Shown here: piece after piece, positions 28,023 through 37,105 of the stretch
Position numbering within the stretch: the stretch's first letter is position 1
Layout of the letters: each line of letters begins with the position of its first letter
Assembly (NCBI RefSeq): GCF_028649455.1
Contig: NZ_JAQSIO010000001.1
Coordinates: 310,001 to 374,000, forward strand
Origin: Curvibacter microcysteis
Lineage (GTDB): Bacteria > Pseudomonadota > Gammaproteobacteria > Burkholderiales > Burkholderiaceae_C
Direction: 5' to 3'
DNA: 64,000 bases
Translations under genes and position numbers: made by a program
The notes under the pieces: model-generated
Databases searched by the model: none
What the model was told of the DNA's origin: nothing
The model's input: the letters and a program-made list of their open reading frames with translations, nothing else

Positions 28023-28955
28023 TTATGCCTTGGCAACTGGCCTGCGACGCAGGGTGCAAAAGGCAAAGCATGCAATGGCGGTGGCCAAGATGATTTGGCC
28101 CCACTCGGAGAGCGTGGGAATGCTGGTGGCATTGCCAGCATTGCCGCCAGGAGCAGGAGTCGCCGTGAATGTCAGGGTGATAGAGCCGTCGCCTGCCGTG
28201 GCGGCGGTTTCATAGGTCGTTGTTGCGCCGCCTGTGGAGGGGCCTGTGCTTCCGCCGGCACCGCCGCCGCCGCCTAGGGGGTCGCCGCCACCGCCACCGC
28301 CGAAGCCGCCGCCACCGCCACCGTTCACGCTGCTACCCCCGATGCCGTTGACGCCGTCACTGCCGGCGCCAGAGCCGGCCCCGCCGAAGCCGCCGCCGCC
28401 ACCACCACCGCCAAGCATGCCGTTACCGTTACCGCCGTTTCCGCCGCCACCAATGCCGCTATTGCCATTGCCGCCGGTGCTGATAACACCACCACCACCG
28501 CCTCCTCCTGCAACAATTGGATTCGAAGAGGGGGTTGTATCCAGAAGGCTTCGGCCACCGCCGCCGCCGTTGCCGTTGCCGCCGCCGCCTAAGCCGCCAC
28601 CAATGGCGCCGGCGCCACCGACAAAGAAGGACAAATCACTTCCAACGGTAACGGGATAGTTGGTGACGGTTACCTTGGCGCCCAAGCCACCTTGAACACC
28701 GTTCAAGTGATTGGCCCCACTACCGCCAATTGCCACAATATTCATGGAGGTGACCCCAGCCGGAACCGTACAGGTTATCGCTCCAGGGGTGGCGTAGGGT
28801 GTGCCACTGACGCAAAGTGCAGCATGTGCAGTCAGGCTGCCAAAAGTCAGCACAACAACAGCAGCCAGCGCAGTGACTTTGGGGTTCTTTGAGCGGGGTA
28901 TTTGGTTGGTTTTTACCAAGCGATGTACCAGATGCTGAATGGCCTGCATATTCAT
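28023..28955 (-). CDS. Glycine-rich IPTL-CTERM protein
   Basis: 310 residues (or 308 from the second ATG at 28949, which has the better-spaced AGGG). Long n-region then a hydrophobic signal core (VTALAAVVVLTFGSLTAHAA), a short beta domain (YATPGAITCTVPAGVTSMNIVAIGG) found in bacterial surface glycine-rich proteins, about 120 residues of almost pure glycine with serine/asparagine, and the C-terminal IPTLSEWGQIILATAIACFAFCTLRRRP signal: motif, membrane helix, basic tail. IPTL-CTERM proteins are thought to be processed by an exosortase-like enzyme and associate with the cell surface or matrix. No exosortase is in the window. Confidence 0.85.
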   Translation of the reverse strand: MNMQAIQHLVHRLVKTNQIPRSKNPKVTALAAVVVLTFGSLTAHAALCVSGTPYATPGAITCTVPAGVTSMNIVAIGGSGANHLNGVQGGLGAKVTVTNYPVTVGSDLSFFVGGAGAIGGGLGGGGNGNGGGGGRSLLDTTPSSNPIVAGGGGGGGVISTGGNGNSGIGGGGNGGNGNGMLGGGGGGGGFGGAGSGAGSDGVNGIGGSSVNGGGGGGFGGGGGGDPLGGGGGAGGSTGPSTGGATTTYETAATAGDGSITLTFTATPAPGGNAGNATSIPTLSEWGQIILATAIACFAFCTLRRRPVAKA

Positions 28956-29644
28956 CCCTATTTTTTAATGATTTATTTAGAACTTCGCTGTGCTTACCCA
29001 ATTCGATGGCATCTGCCGTACAAAGGGCTCCCGGGCAGATTTGGAATAGCATTTCAGCAGAGAACTACCGCCAGCCAGTTCAATCCAATCAGCGATTCAG
29101 ATTAGTATGTTTAGCCTTTTAATTGTATCTATATCCCCTGCAAGCTGGTCCAGCAAAAGGCTACAAATTGCGACGTATTGTTACAATAACGTCACAATCG
29201 GCTCGCTGTATTTATGATCCAGCGCTCAGAATCGTGTTTTGCTCGAGATATCAAGACGGCGCGCCCAGCCGGCGCATTACTTCTGTGGTAGTCGTGCTCC
29301 AAACTTTGGCTTTCGAATGACAACAAGCGGACAGTCGAGTTAAAGGTCGAACGTTTTGAACGAAAAGCACCTTTCCTCCAACGGGGCACCACTGCGCCCT
29401 GTCCACTTCGGGCCGCAGAACGACCCTCGGGTTTGGGACTACTTAACTCCAACAAAAGTAAGCGAAGGCAGCTCTCCCTTATTTCAGTAGATCCGCCTCG
29501 CCGCCTGATTTACTTAGCGGGGTCGGCTTCACGATACCGACTGACTGAAAGATTATCCAGGCCAAACCAAGGCTGACTGAAAGAGACTGAATCTCTACCT
29601 GGAGAAGGCTCATCGTTGGCGGATCTCCCTCATTGACGAACCAC
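28956..29644. other. Long intergenic region
   Basis: Nearly 700 bases without a supported gene. Starts AT-rich (promoter area of the glycine-rich protein gene). A short repeated phrase CTGACTGAAAGA occurs at 29541 and 29573. Nothing else recognised. Confidence 0.45.
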
Positions 29645-29848
29645 CTACCTCATTATGCAATCCGCCATGATTCGATAGGTATCATCTTTGACAGTCTCTG
29701 TACCAGAGGAGGCAGGCTTTATGAAGACAAGGCCTCGCATAGAGCCATGAGCAGCGAAGGCTAATGCGACCGAGATCAAGGCTAGAAATGCCGACTGAAT
29801 ACTTTCTATTCCTTCAAAGACTTCATGAGCGGGTTCGCTCTCGGCCAC
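29645..29848 (-). CDS. Small unrecognised ORF with hydrophobic segment
   Basis: 67 codons from GTG at 29848. I do not recognise the family. The hydrophobic stretch SAFLALISVALAFAAHGSM followed by a mixed polar tail (IKPASSGTETVKDDTYRIM) has the look of a signal peptide plus a small exported domain. An ATG just inside, in another frame, gives only MKSLKE before a stop, so this may be a frameshifted remnant of a gene beginning MKSLKE. No partner nearby. Confidence 0.3.
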   Translation of the reverse strand: MAESEPAHEVFEGIESIQSAFLALISVALAFAAHGSMRGLVFIKPASSGTETVKDDTYRIMADCIMR

Positions 29849-30082
29849 TTAGCAGCGCACAAGATAGAAGTGGAGCTGTTTGGCAAGGCCAAGTGCTGCA
29901 GCACAGACTCCAGCAGGTTATCAGGCAGCAACGATATCAGCCGTGAAGGAGCCGAAGTTACGGCGCCGGCCAAGGAAATCAACGATCGATTGAGGAAGAC
30001 CCTGTGTGCCCCAGCGGAAGCGCTTGGTGAACTGAATCCTCAGGCTATCGTCGCACACCAAGCAGATGACGTGGATAACGGC

Positions 30083-31474
30083 TTACGGAAAATAGCGCCG
30101 AACTCGAGCAGAAACTTTGACATGGCTAATCTGCATATCTGTGCCAAGCGTGCTTGAGAGGCGAAGCGGCAGTCGGACGGTGACCTGATGTCGATTCAGA
30201 TGTTGTCCGAACGAGAGATTGCCATGGAGACGCACCACAACTTGCTGAACAATGGCCAACCCAAGCCCAAAGCCGGGGGAACCCCGGCTGGCATCACCAC
30301 GGGCAAATGCCTCGACCAATTGATCTGCACCATTCTCAGGAAGACCTGGGCCAGCATCCGAGACGACCAGCGTAGCCCAAGCACCCTGTTCGATGAGCTC
30401 GATCTTCACTGGCGCGCCACCGTGTTTGAATGCGTTGTCGACCAGGTTGAATATCAGACGCTCGATCAACAAAACGTTGCCCCCATGCAATATGAGCGTG
30501 GGGGGTGAGTGGATCATCAACTCATCAGTGGATCGATCAAAGCCCTCGAGAACTTGTTGTATCAGTTCAGCCAGATCCACCACCTCGTTCATGGGCACTG
30601 TGCTGGCCCGAACGAACTCCAGAAAGCTGGCCGTCAGTCGGTCTGCAACATCCACATTCCGGGTGATGGACGCCACACCCTCTGCATTGTCTGGTGACTC
30701 CGGCAGCATCTCCGCTGCAAGCCGAATCCTGCTCAAGGGGCTGCGCAGATCATGAGAAACGCCCGCCATCAGCAGTGCGCGTTCGCGCTCGTTGCGGTGA
30801 AGACGTTCAGCCAACAGGCGGTAGGCTTGGTCGATCTCAATGAGCTCAGGCGGAGCCTTTCGCTCTTGCATGGACTGTGCAGGCGGCGGCAGTTCAATTC
30901 CGCTGATCGCGTGCGCTTGCATGCGATTGCGCAGTTGCGCAAGCGGATTGGTGACGCGCCGCGCAAAATTCCAACTGAACAAGCAGATGACAAGGCTCAA
31001 AAGCACCATGGCTGCGGTCAGTCGGTATGTCCAGACGGGTAGCAAGGCCCAGGGGACGGTGCCGCTCATCCAGACCGGCTCGGCACCCGGTACTTGCACG
31101 AGCAGCCACATGTCGAAGTGTTCATTGGTGTAGCGAAGGCGGGCGTCGTCCACCTTGACGCCGAAACGGCTCAACTCTGCCATGAAGATGGCGACCGCCG
31201 GAAAGGCAGATATGGGCAGGGTCAGCCCTGGCGGGGAGGCCTCGTGACGAACGATGAGGGTTTCTGGCCTGCCTGCGTCGGCCCTGACAATATTCTCCGG
31301 ATCGTGCGCCATGGCTTTGATTCGTGGTGCCCAAAGCTCGGCAAACTGGGGTGCCAGCATCTCATTGCGCTGGACCCTCAAGAGGCCCACGACCAGCAAC
31401 AAGGTACAGACCAGCAGCACCACTTGTGCACGCACCAGACGCAAAAACAGCGAGTCAAATTTGGCTGAGATCAT
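30083..31474 (-). CDS. Sensor histidine kinase, EnvZ-like
   Basis: 463 residues. First membrane helix at ~13-31, a periplasmic domain of about 115 residues, a second helix at ~150-170, HAMP (RRVTNPLAQLRNRM), then the phosphoacceptor box AGVSHDLRSPLSRIRLAAEM with His241. The ATPase domain has the N box NLVDNAFKHG (Asn347), G1 DAGPG (373-377) and G2 GFGLGLAI (401-408). All catalytic residues are intact. It starts 15 bases after the response-regulator gene and shares its mRNA. Topology and box sequences are of the EnvZ class, but the stimulus is unknown. The last 20 residues are basic and may be a frame extension. Confidence 0.92.
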   Translation of the reverse strand: MISAKFDSLFLRLVRAQVVLLVCTLLLVVGLLRVQRNEMLAPQFAELWAPRIKAMAHDPENIVRADAGRPETLIVRHEASPPGLTLPISAFPAVAIFMAELSRFGVKVDDARLRYTNEHFDMWLLVQVPGAEPVWMSGTVPWALLPVWTYRLTAAMVLLSLVICLFSWNFARRVTNPLAQLRNRMQAHAISGIELPPPAQSMQERKAPPELIEIDQAYRLLAERLHRNERERALLMAGVSHDLRSPLSRIRLAAEMLPESPDNAEGVASITRNVDVADRLTASFLEFVRASTVPMNEVVDLAELIQQVLEGFDRSTDELMIHSPPTLILHGGNVLLIERLIFNLVDNAFKHGGAPVKIELIEQGAWATLVVSDAGPGLPENGADQLVEAFARGDASRGSPGFGLGLAIVQQVVVRLHGNLSFGQHLNRHQVTVRLPLRLSSTLGTDMQISHVKVSARVRRYFP

Positions 31475-31489
31475 TCATTTGCAGGGCTG

Positions 31490-32191
31490 TCACGAAGCAC
31501 CCCGAGGCACAAAGGCGTATCCCTCACCGCGGACGGTCTCGATCCACTCAGCACCTGGCAATTCTTGCTCAAGGCGTCGGCGCAGACGACTGACCTGGAC
31601 ATCAACCGTCCGGTCCTGTGGCCTGTAGGCACTGGCCTGGACTGCGTTGCTCAATTGTTGCCGGCTGACGACCTGTCCTGGCATTCTGGCCATCTCAACC
31701 AACAGCTTGAATTCGGTACCGCTCAAAGCAATGGCCTCGCCATTGACCCGCACTTCCCGAGTCAAAAAATGGATGCTCAGCACCCCAAATTCCCAAACCA
31801 GGGTTGGTGTTTGAGGCTGCAAAGACTGACGCCTGATCAGTGAGCGCAGGCGGGCTACGAGCTCGCGCTTCTCAAACGGCTTGGCCAGGTAGTCGTCAGC
31901 CCCCAGCTCCAACCCGAGCACCCGGTCAATGGGATCGCCCCGTGCGGTCAGCATCAGGATACTCAGGTGAGGATGGGCTAGGCGCCATCGGCGGCACAAC
32001 TCCATGCCATTGGCATCGGGCAGCATCACATCCAGCAACACGACATCGGGCAGTCGCTCGCTCAAGGACAACTCGGCCTGCGCCGCATTGAAAGCGGCCT
32101 TAGCGGTCCAGCCTTCGTTCTCCAGCAGCCGCTGAAGCATGGTTGAGAGTTCCTCGTCGTCGTCGACGACAAGCACGACAGGTTTGATCAT
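31490..32191 (-). CDS. OmpR-family response regulator
   Basis: 233 residues from ATG at 32191 (MIKPVVLVVDDDEEL); an upstream frame to 32299 adds an atypical basic leader and is unlikely. Receiver domain with acidic pocket Asp10-Asp12, phosphoacceptor Asp54 (LLDVMLPDANG) and Lys104. The winged-helix DNA-binding domain follows from ~130, with LSGTEFKLLVEMARMPGQVVSRQQL and DRTVDVQVSRLRRRLE. It is the partner of the kinase that follows. An inverted repeat TTGAGAC-N16-GTCTCAA lies about 80 bases upstream and could be its own site. Target genes are not evident; the next genes are unrelated. Confidence 0.92.
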   Translation of the reverse strand: MIKPVVLVVDDDEELSTMLQRLLENEGWTAKAAFNAAQAELSLSERLPDVVLLDVMLPDANGMELCRRWRLAHPHLSILMLTARGDPIDRVLGLELGADDYLAKPFEKRELVARLRSLIRRQSLQPQTPTLVWEFGVLSIHFLTREVRVNGEAIALSGTEFKLLVEMARMPGQVVSRQQLSNAVQASAYRPQDRTVDVQVSRLRRRLEQELPGAEWIETVRGEGYAFVPRGAS

Positions 32192-32269
32192 GAGATAGCA
32201 AATAGGGATGGGCTGTGAGCGATGTCGCCTCCATGGTACGCGATGACAGTGGATAGGAATCAAGACATA

Positions 32270-32299
32270 TTGAGACGCTTTGTTACAGCATTGTCTCAA
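32270..32299. promoter_or_regulatory. Inverted repeat upstream of response regulator
   Basis: TTGAGAC (32270-32276) and GTCTCAA (32293-32299) form a perfect 7-base inverted repeat with a 16-base gap, in the divergent region between the two-component operon and the gene at 32542. Candidate operator, possibly for autoregulation. Confidence 0.45.
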
Positions 32300-32541
32300 T
32301 TCGTCGCGATATGTCGTGAAAATTTCAAGCTACTCTCGCTACATTGAGGGACGACAGAGAGAGCGCAGGAATTTAAAAATTTTCACAGTGGTCGGTGCGA
32401 TGCAAGCTTATCAAGCAATATACAGGATCAAATATCCTGTGTTGAGAAGTCGTGATATACGACTGAGGTATTCACATCGCAAAGACCCACTAAACAAAAA
32501 CCCCTTGCCTCCATAAATTCAATCAGGGATAGGATGACGTC

Positions 32542-32937
32542 ATGCGCGAAAAACGACGGGGCTTGGAGGTTCAATTTTTGGACTCAATCGATTCCGAAAT
32601 TTCACCCGAGGAACTCAACAAGCAGCTTCATAATGCATTCTCTTCGGACGATGCCAGCACACAGGATTTCATCGACTCAGTCTTCAAGCCATCTGAGAAT
32701 TCAAAATATGATATTAACCTTCGCGAACTGAGCCATGACAAGTTCAATAGGGATGAGTTTTCAATATGGAAAAGGGATCCAAAACCGATCAAAGATATGA
32801 GGCCGGCGAGGCGAGGAAAGAAGGCAGGCCCTCCACAAAGGGCGTACTGGTTAAAAAACATGTGGATTCGGATCTTTGCCCGATTCAACCCTCAAAACAA
32901 GAAGATTGACGGATGGCAGCATGCGGCACGCAAGTGA
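32542..32937 (+). CDS. Hypothetical protein, low-GC
   Basis: 131 residues from ATG at 32542, with an AGGATG purine stretch nine bases upstream. I do not recognise a family. The protein is soluble, acidic in the first half (LDSIDSEISPEELNKQLHNAF) and strongly basic in the second (ARRGKKAGPPQRAYWLKNMWIRIFARF), suggesting a nucleic-acid or membrane contact. Base composition is clearly lower in GC than the neighbours, pointing to lateral transfer. It overlaps the next gene by about 17 bases, so the two probably act together. Confidence 0.6.
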   Translation: MREKRRGLEVQFLDSIDSEISPEELNKQLHNAFSSDDASTQDFIDSVFKPSENSKYDINLRELSHDKFNRDEFSIWKRDPKPIKDMRPARRGKKAGPPQRAYWLKNMWIRIFARFNPQNKKIDGWQHAARK

Positions 32938-33184
32938 TCTTCTGTATATCTATGCCGGGCTCGGCATATTTATTTCCCTTATCATTCACATGATCAATGG
33001 ACGCAGTCATGTTGATGAATGGAAGCACTCATCGATAGACATCGACGAAGATTCAGAGACGCCACTCTTCAGGCTCAAAAAAGTCCTCAATAAACTCCTA
33101 TCCATGACTTTGCACACGTGCATTTTCATGGCGTTTTGGCCTTTATTTTTGGCAACTTTCATCCTCTCTCACATCAGAAGATGA
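32921..33184 (+). CDS. Hypothetical two-helix membrane protein
   Basis: 87 residues from ATG at 32921 (MRHASDLLYIYAGLGIFISL); a longer frame starts at 32876 but within the previous gene. Two membrane helices, at ~8-24 and ~63-82 (CIFMAFWPLFLATFILSHI), separated by an acidic loop containing HSSIDIDEDSETP. Family not recognised. Low GC like its upstream partner, with which it overlaps. A soluble basic protein next to a small membrane protein could be a toxin-immunity or phage-derived pair, but nothing in the sequence proves it. Confidence 0.6.
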   Translation: MRHASDLLYIYAGLGIFISLIIHMINGRSHVDEWKHSSIDIDEDSETPLFRLKKVLNKLLSMTLHTCIFMAFWPLFLATFILSHIRR

Positions 33185-33631
33185 AACATTGGAATGTTGA
33201 ATTTCATAAATAAAACCAAATATCAATTGGTATTTTGGATGGCTTTCCAGAGGAAGGTTCGCTTTCAATCGAACTAGGATCACCGGCACCACCTCCCGTG
33301 TCGACAAGTCCCCCTTCGAACCAGCACGGTCTCCAGAGGCCAGCGCGTCGACAGCAGCATTTGCTCTGCGGCGGCCTAGTGGATTCCTATTCAGATCTGA
33401 ACATGCTGAACCAACAACTCATGGCCTGAGGATATCTAAGGCTAACCAGTTCTAGACTCTGAAATCAACCAAGTCTGAATTTCTAGCTCTTGTGGTCATT
33501 TAGGGCTGAACAATCAGCACACATGGCGGCAAGAGCATTGGACCCTTGCGTATTTCGCTCGGTGCTTGAGAGTGGGGGGAATTGCGTTGGGCACCGGCTT
33601 CACTCATGATCTTGCACAGATCCTGGGCAGG
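33185..33631. other. Intergenic region, no gene seen
   Basis: About 450 bases. Small ORFs (for example 33235-33429) have no recognisable features. Confidence 0.45.
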
Positions 33632-33757
33632 TCAAACCCGCGCCACCTTCCTCCATTCTCTGGATCTTTGCGACATGAGCGCCTCATCGATGAGAACAAG
33701 CTCCGCCGCGCTGAGCTTGCTGACTCGTTCTATTTGAGCCGGTGACAGGTCTGGCGG
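33632..33757 (-). pseudogene. 3' fragment of an unrelated conserved gene
   Basis: In a frame different from the GNAT fragment, the reverse strand reads PPDLSPAQIERVSKLSAAEL followed by VLIDEALMSQRSREWRKVAR and a stop at 33632-33634. The pattern LIDEAL..QR.R.WRKVARV is a C-terminal motif I associate with small conserved betaproteobacterial proteins. The 5' part is missing, replaced by the GNAT gene, which marks a recombination joint at about 33750. Confidence 0.45.
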
Positions 33758-34134
33758 GCGGCGGCTTCCTCGCGTGCCCTGGCTTCTGCGGCTTCGAGCA
33801 GTGACCTGCCGATGCCCTGACCAATAAAGTGCTCTTGAACATAGAGCGTTTGTAGCTCAACTGTCGACTTGGCAATGGACGGACACGAGGCACCGAACCT
33901 AATAGCGGCAAAGCCCACAAGCCACTCCTGGAATTCGCCAACGAGGATGTGGGACTGAGGTTCAGTCAGGCGCACGGCAAACCGCTCAACCGTGAGTTCT
34001 GACAGGACATACTGGGCAACCTCGGTGTTGACGCCGTTGGTGCAGTAGGTGTGCAGCCAGACCTGGGTTGCCAGGACAGCGAGGCGATCCGCATCGCTAG
34101 GCCGCCCGGCCCTAATTTGAAGCCTATGACGCAT
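33730..34134 (-). pseudogene. GNAT acetyltransferase, 3' truncated
   Basis: From ATG 34134 (MRHRLQIRAGRPSDADRLAVLA) the frame gives 134 residues of a GNAT N-acetyltransferase: strands 1-4 and the acetyl-CoA loop VQEHFIGQGIGRSLLEAAEARARE (motif A, GQGIGR). The family normally continues with a strand plus NxxAxxFY segment; here it breaks off into ARQTCHRLK and a stop at 33730, where the sequence joins another gene fragment. Half the cofactor site and the last strands are missing, so it should be inactive. Confidence 0.65.
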
Positions 34135-34713
34135 AACGTGATGTATCCCGAACGACCAGCAGAATAAACAGGACCATGCGGGATATTTTGGACACCGATT
34201 TCTCCTGGAAGTTGTTTTCAGTGTAAGTTTGCAAAGGATGGCCTGTTTAGGCTGTTGAATCACGAGCAGAACGAATCGTATGAAAGTCAACAGGCTGCAT
34301 CTGGCCGAATTCCGCCGTCAGTCTGCAGCGCTAGCAGTTCCATCATCGACGTTCCAGCCAGCAGACACACAGAGAGCGTCCAACTGGGTGACCTCATCCT
34401 GGACTGGAGAGAATTGCTGGCCAATTGATCACGCTTGCGAAGCATTCATTGAGGCCGTGAAGTGGTGGGCAGCAATAGCAGTGGGTGGCTTGCTTTGAAT
34501 CGGAATCCGTGGCAGGTTCAGATCGGAAGGGTTGCCGGGTTTGAATCGTAGCTGGTGGTTGAACGAGTCGGAATACTCAGTTTCCCCATGCGGCCTGCGC
34601 GGTGTCGCTGATGGACCGGTTGGTCCACCGCAGCGCGGTTGTGCCCATTGAGTGCGAATCGGACCGGCGCATGAAAGCCATGGCGCGCGCCGCGCAAAAG
34701 GCTACGGTACGAA
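34135..34713. other. Intergenic region with possible IS-end scrap
   Basis: Contains the 34180-34207 element (GGGATATTTTGGACACCGAT onward) similar to 19113-19140. Small ORFs at 34280-34498 and 34577-34804 are not recognisable as proteins. Confidence 0.35.
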
Positions 34714-35639
34714 CTACCCCGCCCTGCAAGGAGAAGAAGGCATGGCGCGCAGTGGCGCGGGGGCTAGAGTGAATTGAGCGGCCTGCGCTTGGAGCCAATC
34801 GCAAAACAGGTCAAGACGCAGGTTGCGCTGCTGACGGCATTTAGCGACGTAGTGCAAGCCGCTGCTGCAAAATCCGAACGGTGCCACCAAGCGACCTGCG
34901 AGTATGTCGTCGGCCACCAAATGCCAAGGTGCAAGCGCTATTCCCAGACCACTCACAGCCCCCTCAAGCGCAAAGTAGTAGTGGTCAAATGTGGCGCCAG
35001 GTCCCAATGGGGTGGCACACCCCATCGCCGAAGCCCACATGGCCCAGGCGTCAAGACGGCCCTTGGACTGAAGCAGGGTTTTTCCTGGCAAATCGAGCGG
35101 TGTTTTCAATGCAAGACGGTCTGCAAGCGCAGGCGCCAAGACGGGGCCCAGTTGCTCGGGAAACAAGGGCACTGCGTTGGGCATGCTGGATGAGAGCTCT
35201 TGGACTGCAATGACCAAATCCATTCGCTCCTGATCAGGATCATCAGCGCGCTGAGTGGTTTGCAGCCGAATTTCATGTCTGAATGAAGCGCGTTGAAATC
35301 AAACAACTTGGGTATGAGCCACTTCACCATGAAGGTGCTGAAGCACGCCACGTCCAGCACGCCGCTGTTTGCATTGCTGATTGCCTTGACCGCCGCTTCC
35401 ATCTGGTCCAGAGCGGGCGATAGCGCCGACAAGAGTGTTTGAGCCGCGGGGGTGAGTAGGGGCTTATTTTTTGAGCCCTCGAACAACTTCACATTGAGGC
35501 TGCGTTCCAGCTGCTGCACTTGGCGGCTGATGGCCCCGGGTGTCACGGACAGCTCAAGTGCTGCTGCGCTCATGCGGCCTAAGCGAGCAGCGGCTTCAAA
35601 GGCTCGCAAGGCATTGAGAGGGGGTAGCTGGCGTTTCAT
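34714..35639 (-). pseudogene. LysR regulator (GcvA-like), one-base frameshift
   Basis: Reverse strand. From ATG 35639 the first frame encodes the helix-turn-helix (LNALRAFEAAARLGRMSAAALELSVTPGAISRQ) and the start of the effector domain (LIPKLFDFNALHSDMKF). Then a one-base loss near 35268 (TTCGG where TTCCGG fits) throws the frame off. The remainder (LQTTQRADDPDQERMDLVIA onward, ending at 34714 after LRLDLFCDWLQAQA) continues perfectly in another frame. Otherwise undamaged, so the change is recent or an assembly error. It lies opposite a tautomerase gene, its probable target. Confidence 0.8.
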
Positions 35640-35743
35640 TTACTTGAGTTTAAGTCACATAGAGACCGAGTATAAATCGCTTTTCTTCTGGCTTTAAGCA
35701 CTACAAAATTCGTCCTCCAGTTCCATGATTCAAGAAAGTTCAA

Positions 35744-36151
35744 ATGCCTTTTATTCGTACTAACCTACCAGCAGACACCAGCCCGGAGAAACAACAAGGC
35801 ATTGTGCAAGGGATTCACGATGCGCTAGTAGAAAGCATCGGAATGCCGCCGGATGAGTTGTTTAACATGGTATCTCCCTACGTCACTGGCCAGTTTGCAT
35901 GCAGCCCAACCTTCAATGGAGTCAAAAGATCTGACCGTGTTGTGGTTATTGAAATCACCATGCGCCGTGGCCGGAGCGATGCCATGAAACGCACCTTATA
36001 CGCGAGCATCGCCCGCAACCTTGAGGCCAATGCGGGCGTGCAACCGTCAGACATATTTATTTTCATGCATGAAAACGATTACTCTGACTGGTCTGTAGGA
36101 CATGGTGCATTTGCCATGGCACTGGTACAGCAAGTCGGCTCACCCAAGTAA
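35744..36151 (+). CDS. Tautomerase-superfamily protein
   Basis: 135 residues starting MPFIRTNLPADTSPEKQQGIVQGIHDALV. After removal of Met, Pro2 would be the catalytic base of the tautomerase/MIF fold, and the two beta-alpha-beta units are visible (first to ~residue 60, second from VVVIEITMRRGRS). Length fits the two-repeat tautomerases related to MSAD and MIF-like proteins. Possible substrates include keto-enol acids from aromatic degradation. It is divergent from the frameshifted LysR gene; the 104-base gap should contain its control site. Confidence 0.82.
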   Translation: MPFIRTNLPADTSPEKQQGIVQGIHDALVESIGMPPDELFNMVSPYVTGQFACSPTFNGVKRSDRVVVIEITMRRGRSDAMKRTLYASIARNLEANAGVQPSDIFIFMHENDYSDWSVGHGAFAMALVQQVGSPK

Positions 36152-36233
36152 CTGATTGAGTCGAACCAGCGATACCGTCTTCCATCAGTGTGCCATTTGT
36201 GTTTCCTATTCATATTAACACTTGAGCAGGAAA

Positions 36234-36775
36234 TCACTGGGCAAATACAAGGCGAGCAAGCAGAACAGCCTGCAGTCTTTCAATTTGCTCCTGCACTGCC
36301 AATCGCTCCTGCTGCCAGGCTAATTGAGCAAAAGTATGAATTGCTTCCATCTGCTCCTGCTCTGACTTCACGCGTTGCTGAGTCCGCAAGGTCTCTTCCA
36401 AGGCGACCTTCAACTCCTTCTCGGTGACGGTCCTTGGGTGGCGCCCAGACCTGCGCCCCTGACGTGAGCGATCAATTTCCAGGCAGACCCGACATCGACG
36501 CAGTCATAGCGCTCAGCTGCTCGGCGGCAGTCTTCGGTCAGTTGATGCAGCATCTTCCGGTGCCGGGCTGCAGGCTGCGCTCCAAGCCAACATGACGCGT
36601 CAACAACAAGGCCACATGCTGGACCCAAGCCTGAGCCGGCTCGTTGACGCGCTGCTCCTGCTGGGCTAGCGCGTCTTTGGCGACCTCGAGTTCGCGCAGG
36701 GCAGCTTGACCAACTTCAGCCAGCAACGGGTCGGCTGCGCGCTCGGCTTCGCCCTTCTAGATGCATGTACGGCCC
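36234..36775 (-). pseudogene. Broken coiled-coil protein gene
   Basis: Reverse strand, in several frames: AEAERAADPLLAEVGQAALR continuing ELEVAKDALAQQEQRV, then KMLHQLTEDCRRAAERYDCV, then PRTVTEKELKVALEETLRTQ running on through EQEQMEAIHTFAQLAWQQER to a stop at 36234. The glutamine/glutamate-rich heptads indicate a long coiled coil, as in KfrA-like plasmid proteins. At least two frameshifts break it. The identification as KfrA-like is a guess; the decay is clear. Confidence 0.45.
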
Positions 36776-37105
36776 TGGATTTGCGTGCTTGGGCCACCCG
36801 CATATCCACCCACGATAAGAGATAGTTATCGTTTTTTATTAATCTTTGTCTTTTTTTATATAACAATACACATAATTTTTAATACAGTGAATTTGAAAAA
36901 CGTACTTTAAGAAGGTCTGAGGGGCATGGCGGGTAAGGGCAGCGGTCCGCGACCGAGCAGCGCATCGATGTCAGCGTCCAAAGGACCACCCGAGCCTTTA
37001 GCAGGTAGCCCTTTGCAGCGAAACCCGAAAGATTCCAACAACTAGCAGGCATGCTGCGATCTTCACATTCGACGCAGTCATCTCCCCACAAAGGAGGTAC
37101 CGCCG

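Noticed and set aside
28230-28580. Repetitive block that could be mistaken for a CRISPR or tandem repeat array
   Set aside because: It is glycine-codon repetition within a coding frame, with no regular repeat-spacer structure.
28234-28659. Proline-rich + strand ORF
   Set aside because: Pure antisense of the glycine codons (GGN reads as NCC) of the IPTL-CTERM protein.
29825-30157. 110-codon + strand ORF
   Set aside because: Overlaps the histidine-kinase end, no recognisable domain, unusual residue mix.
33185-33631. Possible small gene at 33235-33429
   Set aside because: No start signal or protein-like pattern; proline/serine/glutamine scatter.
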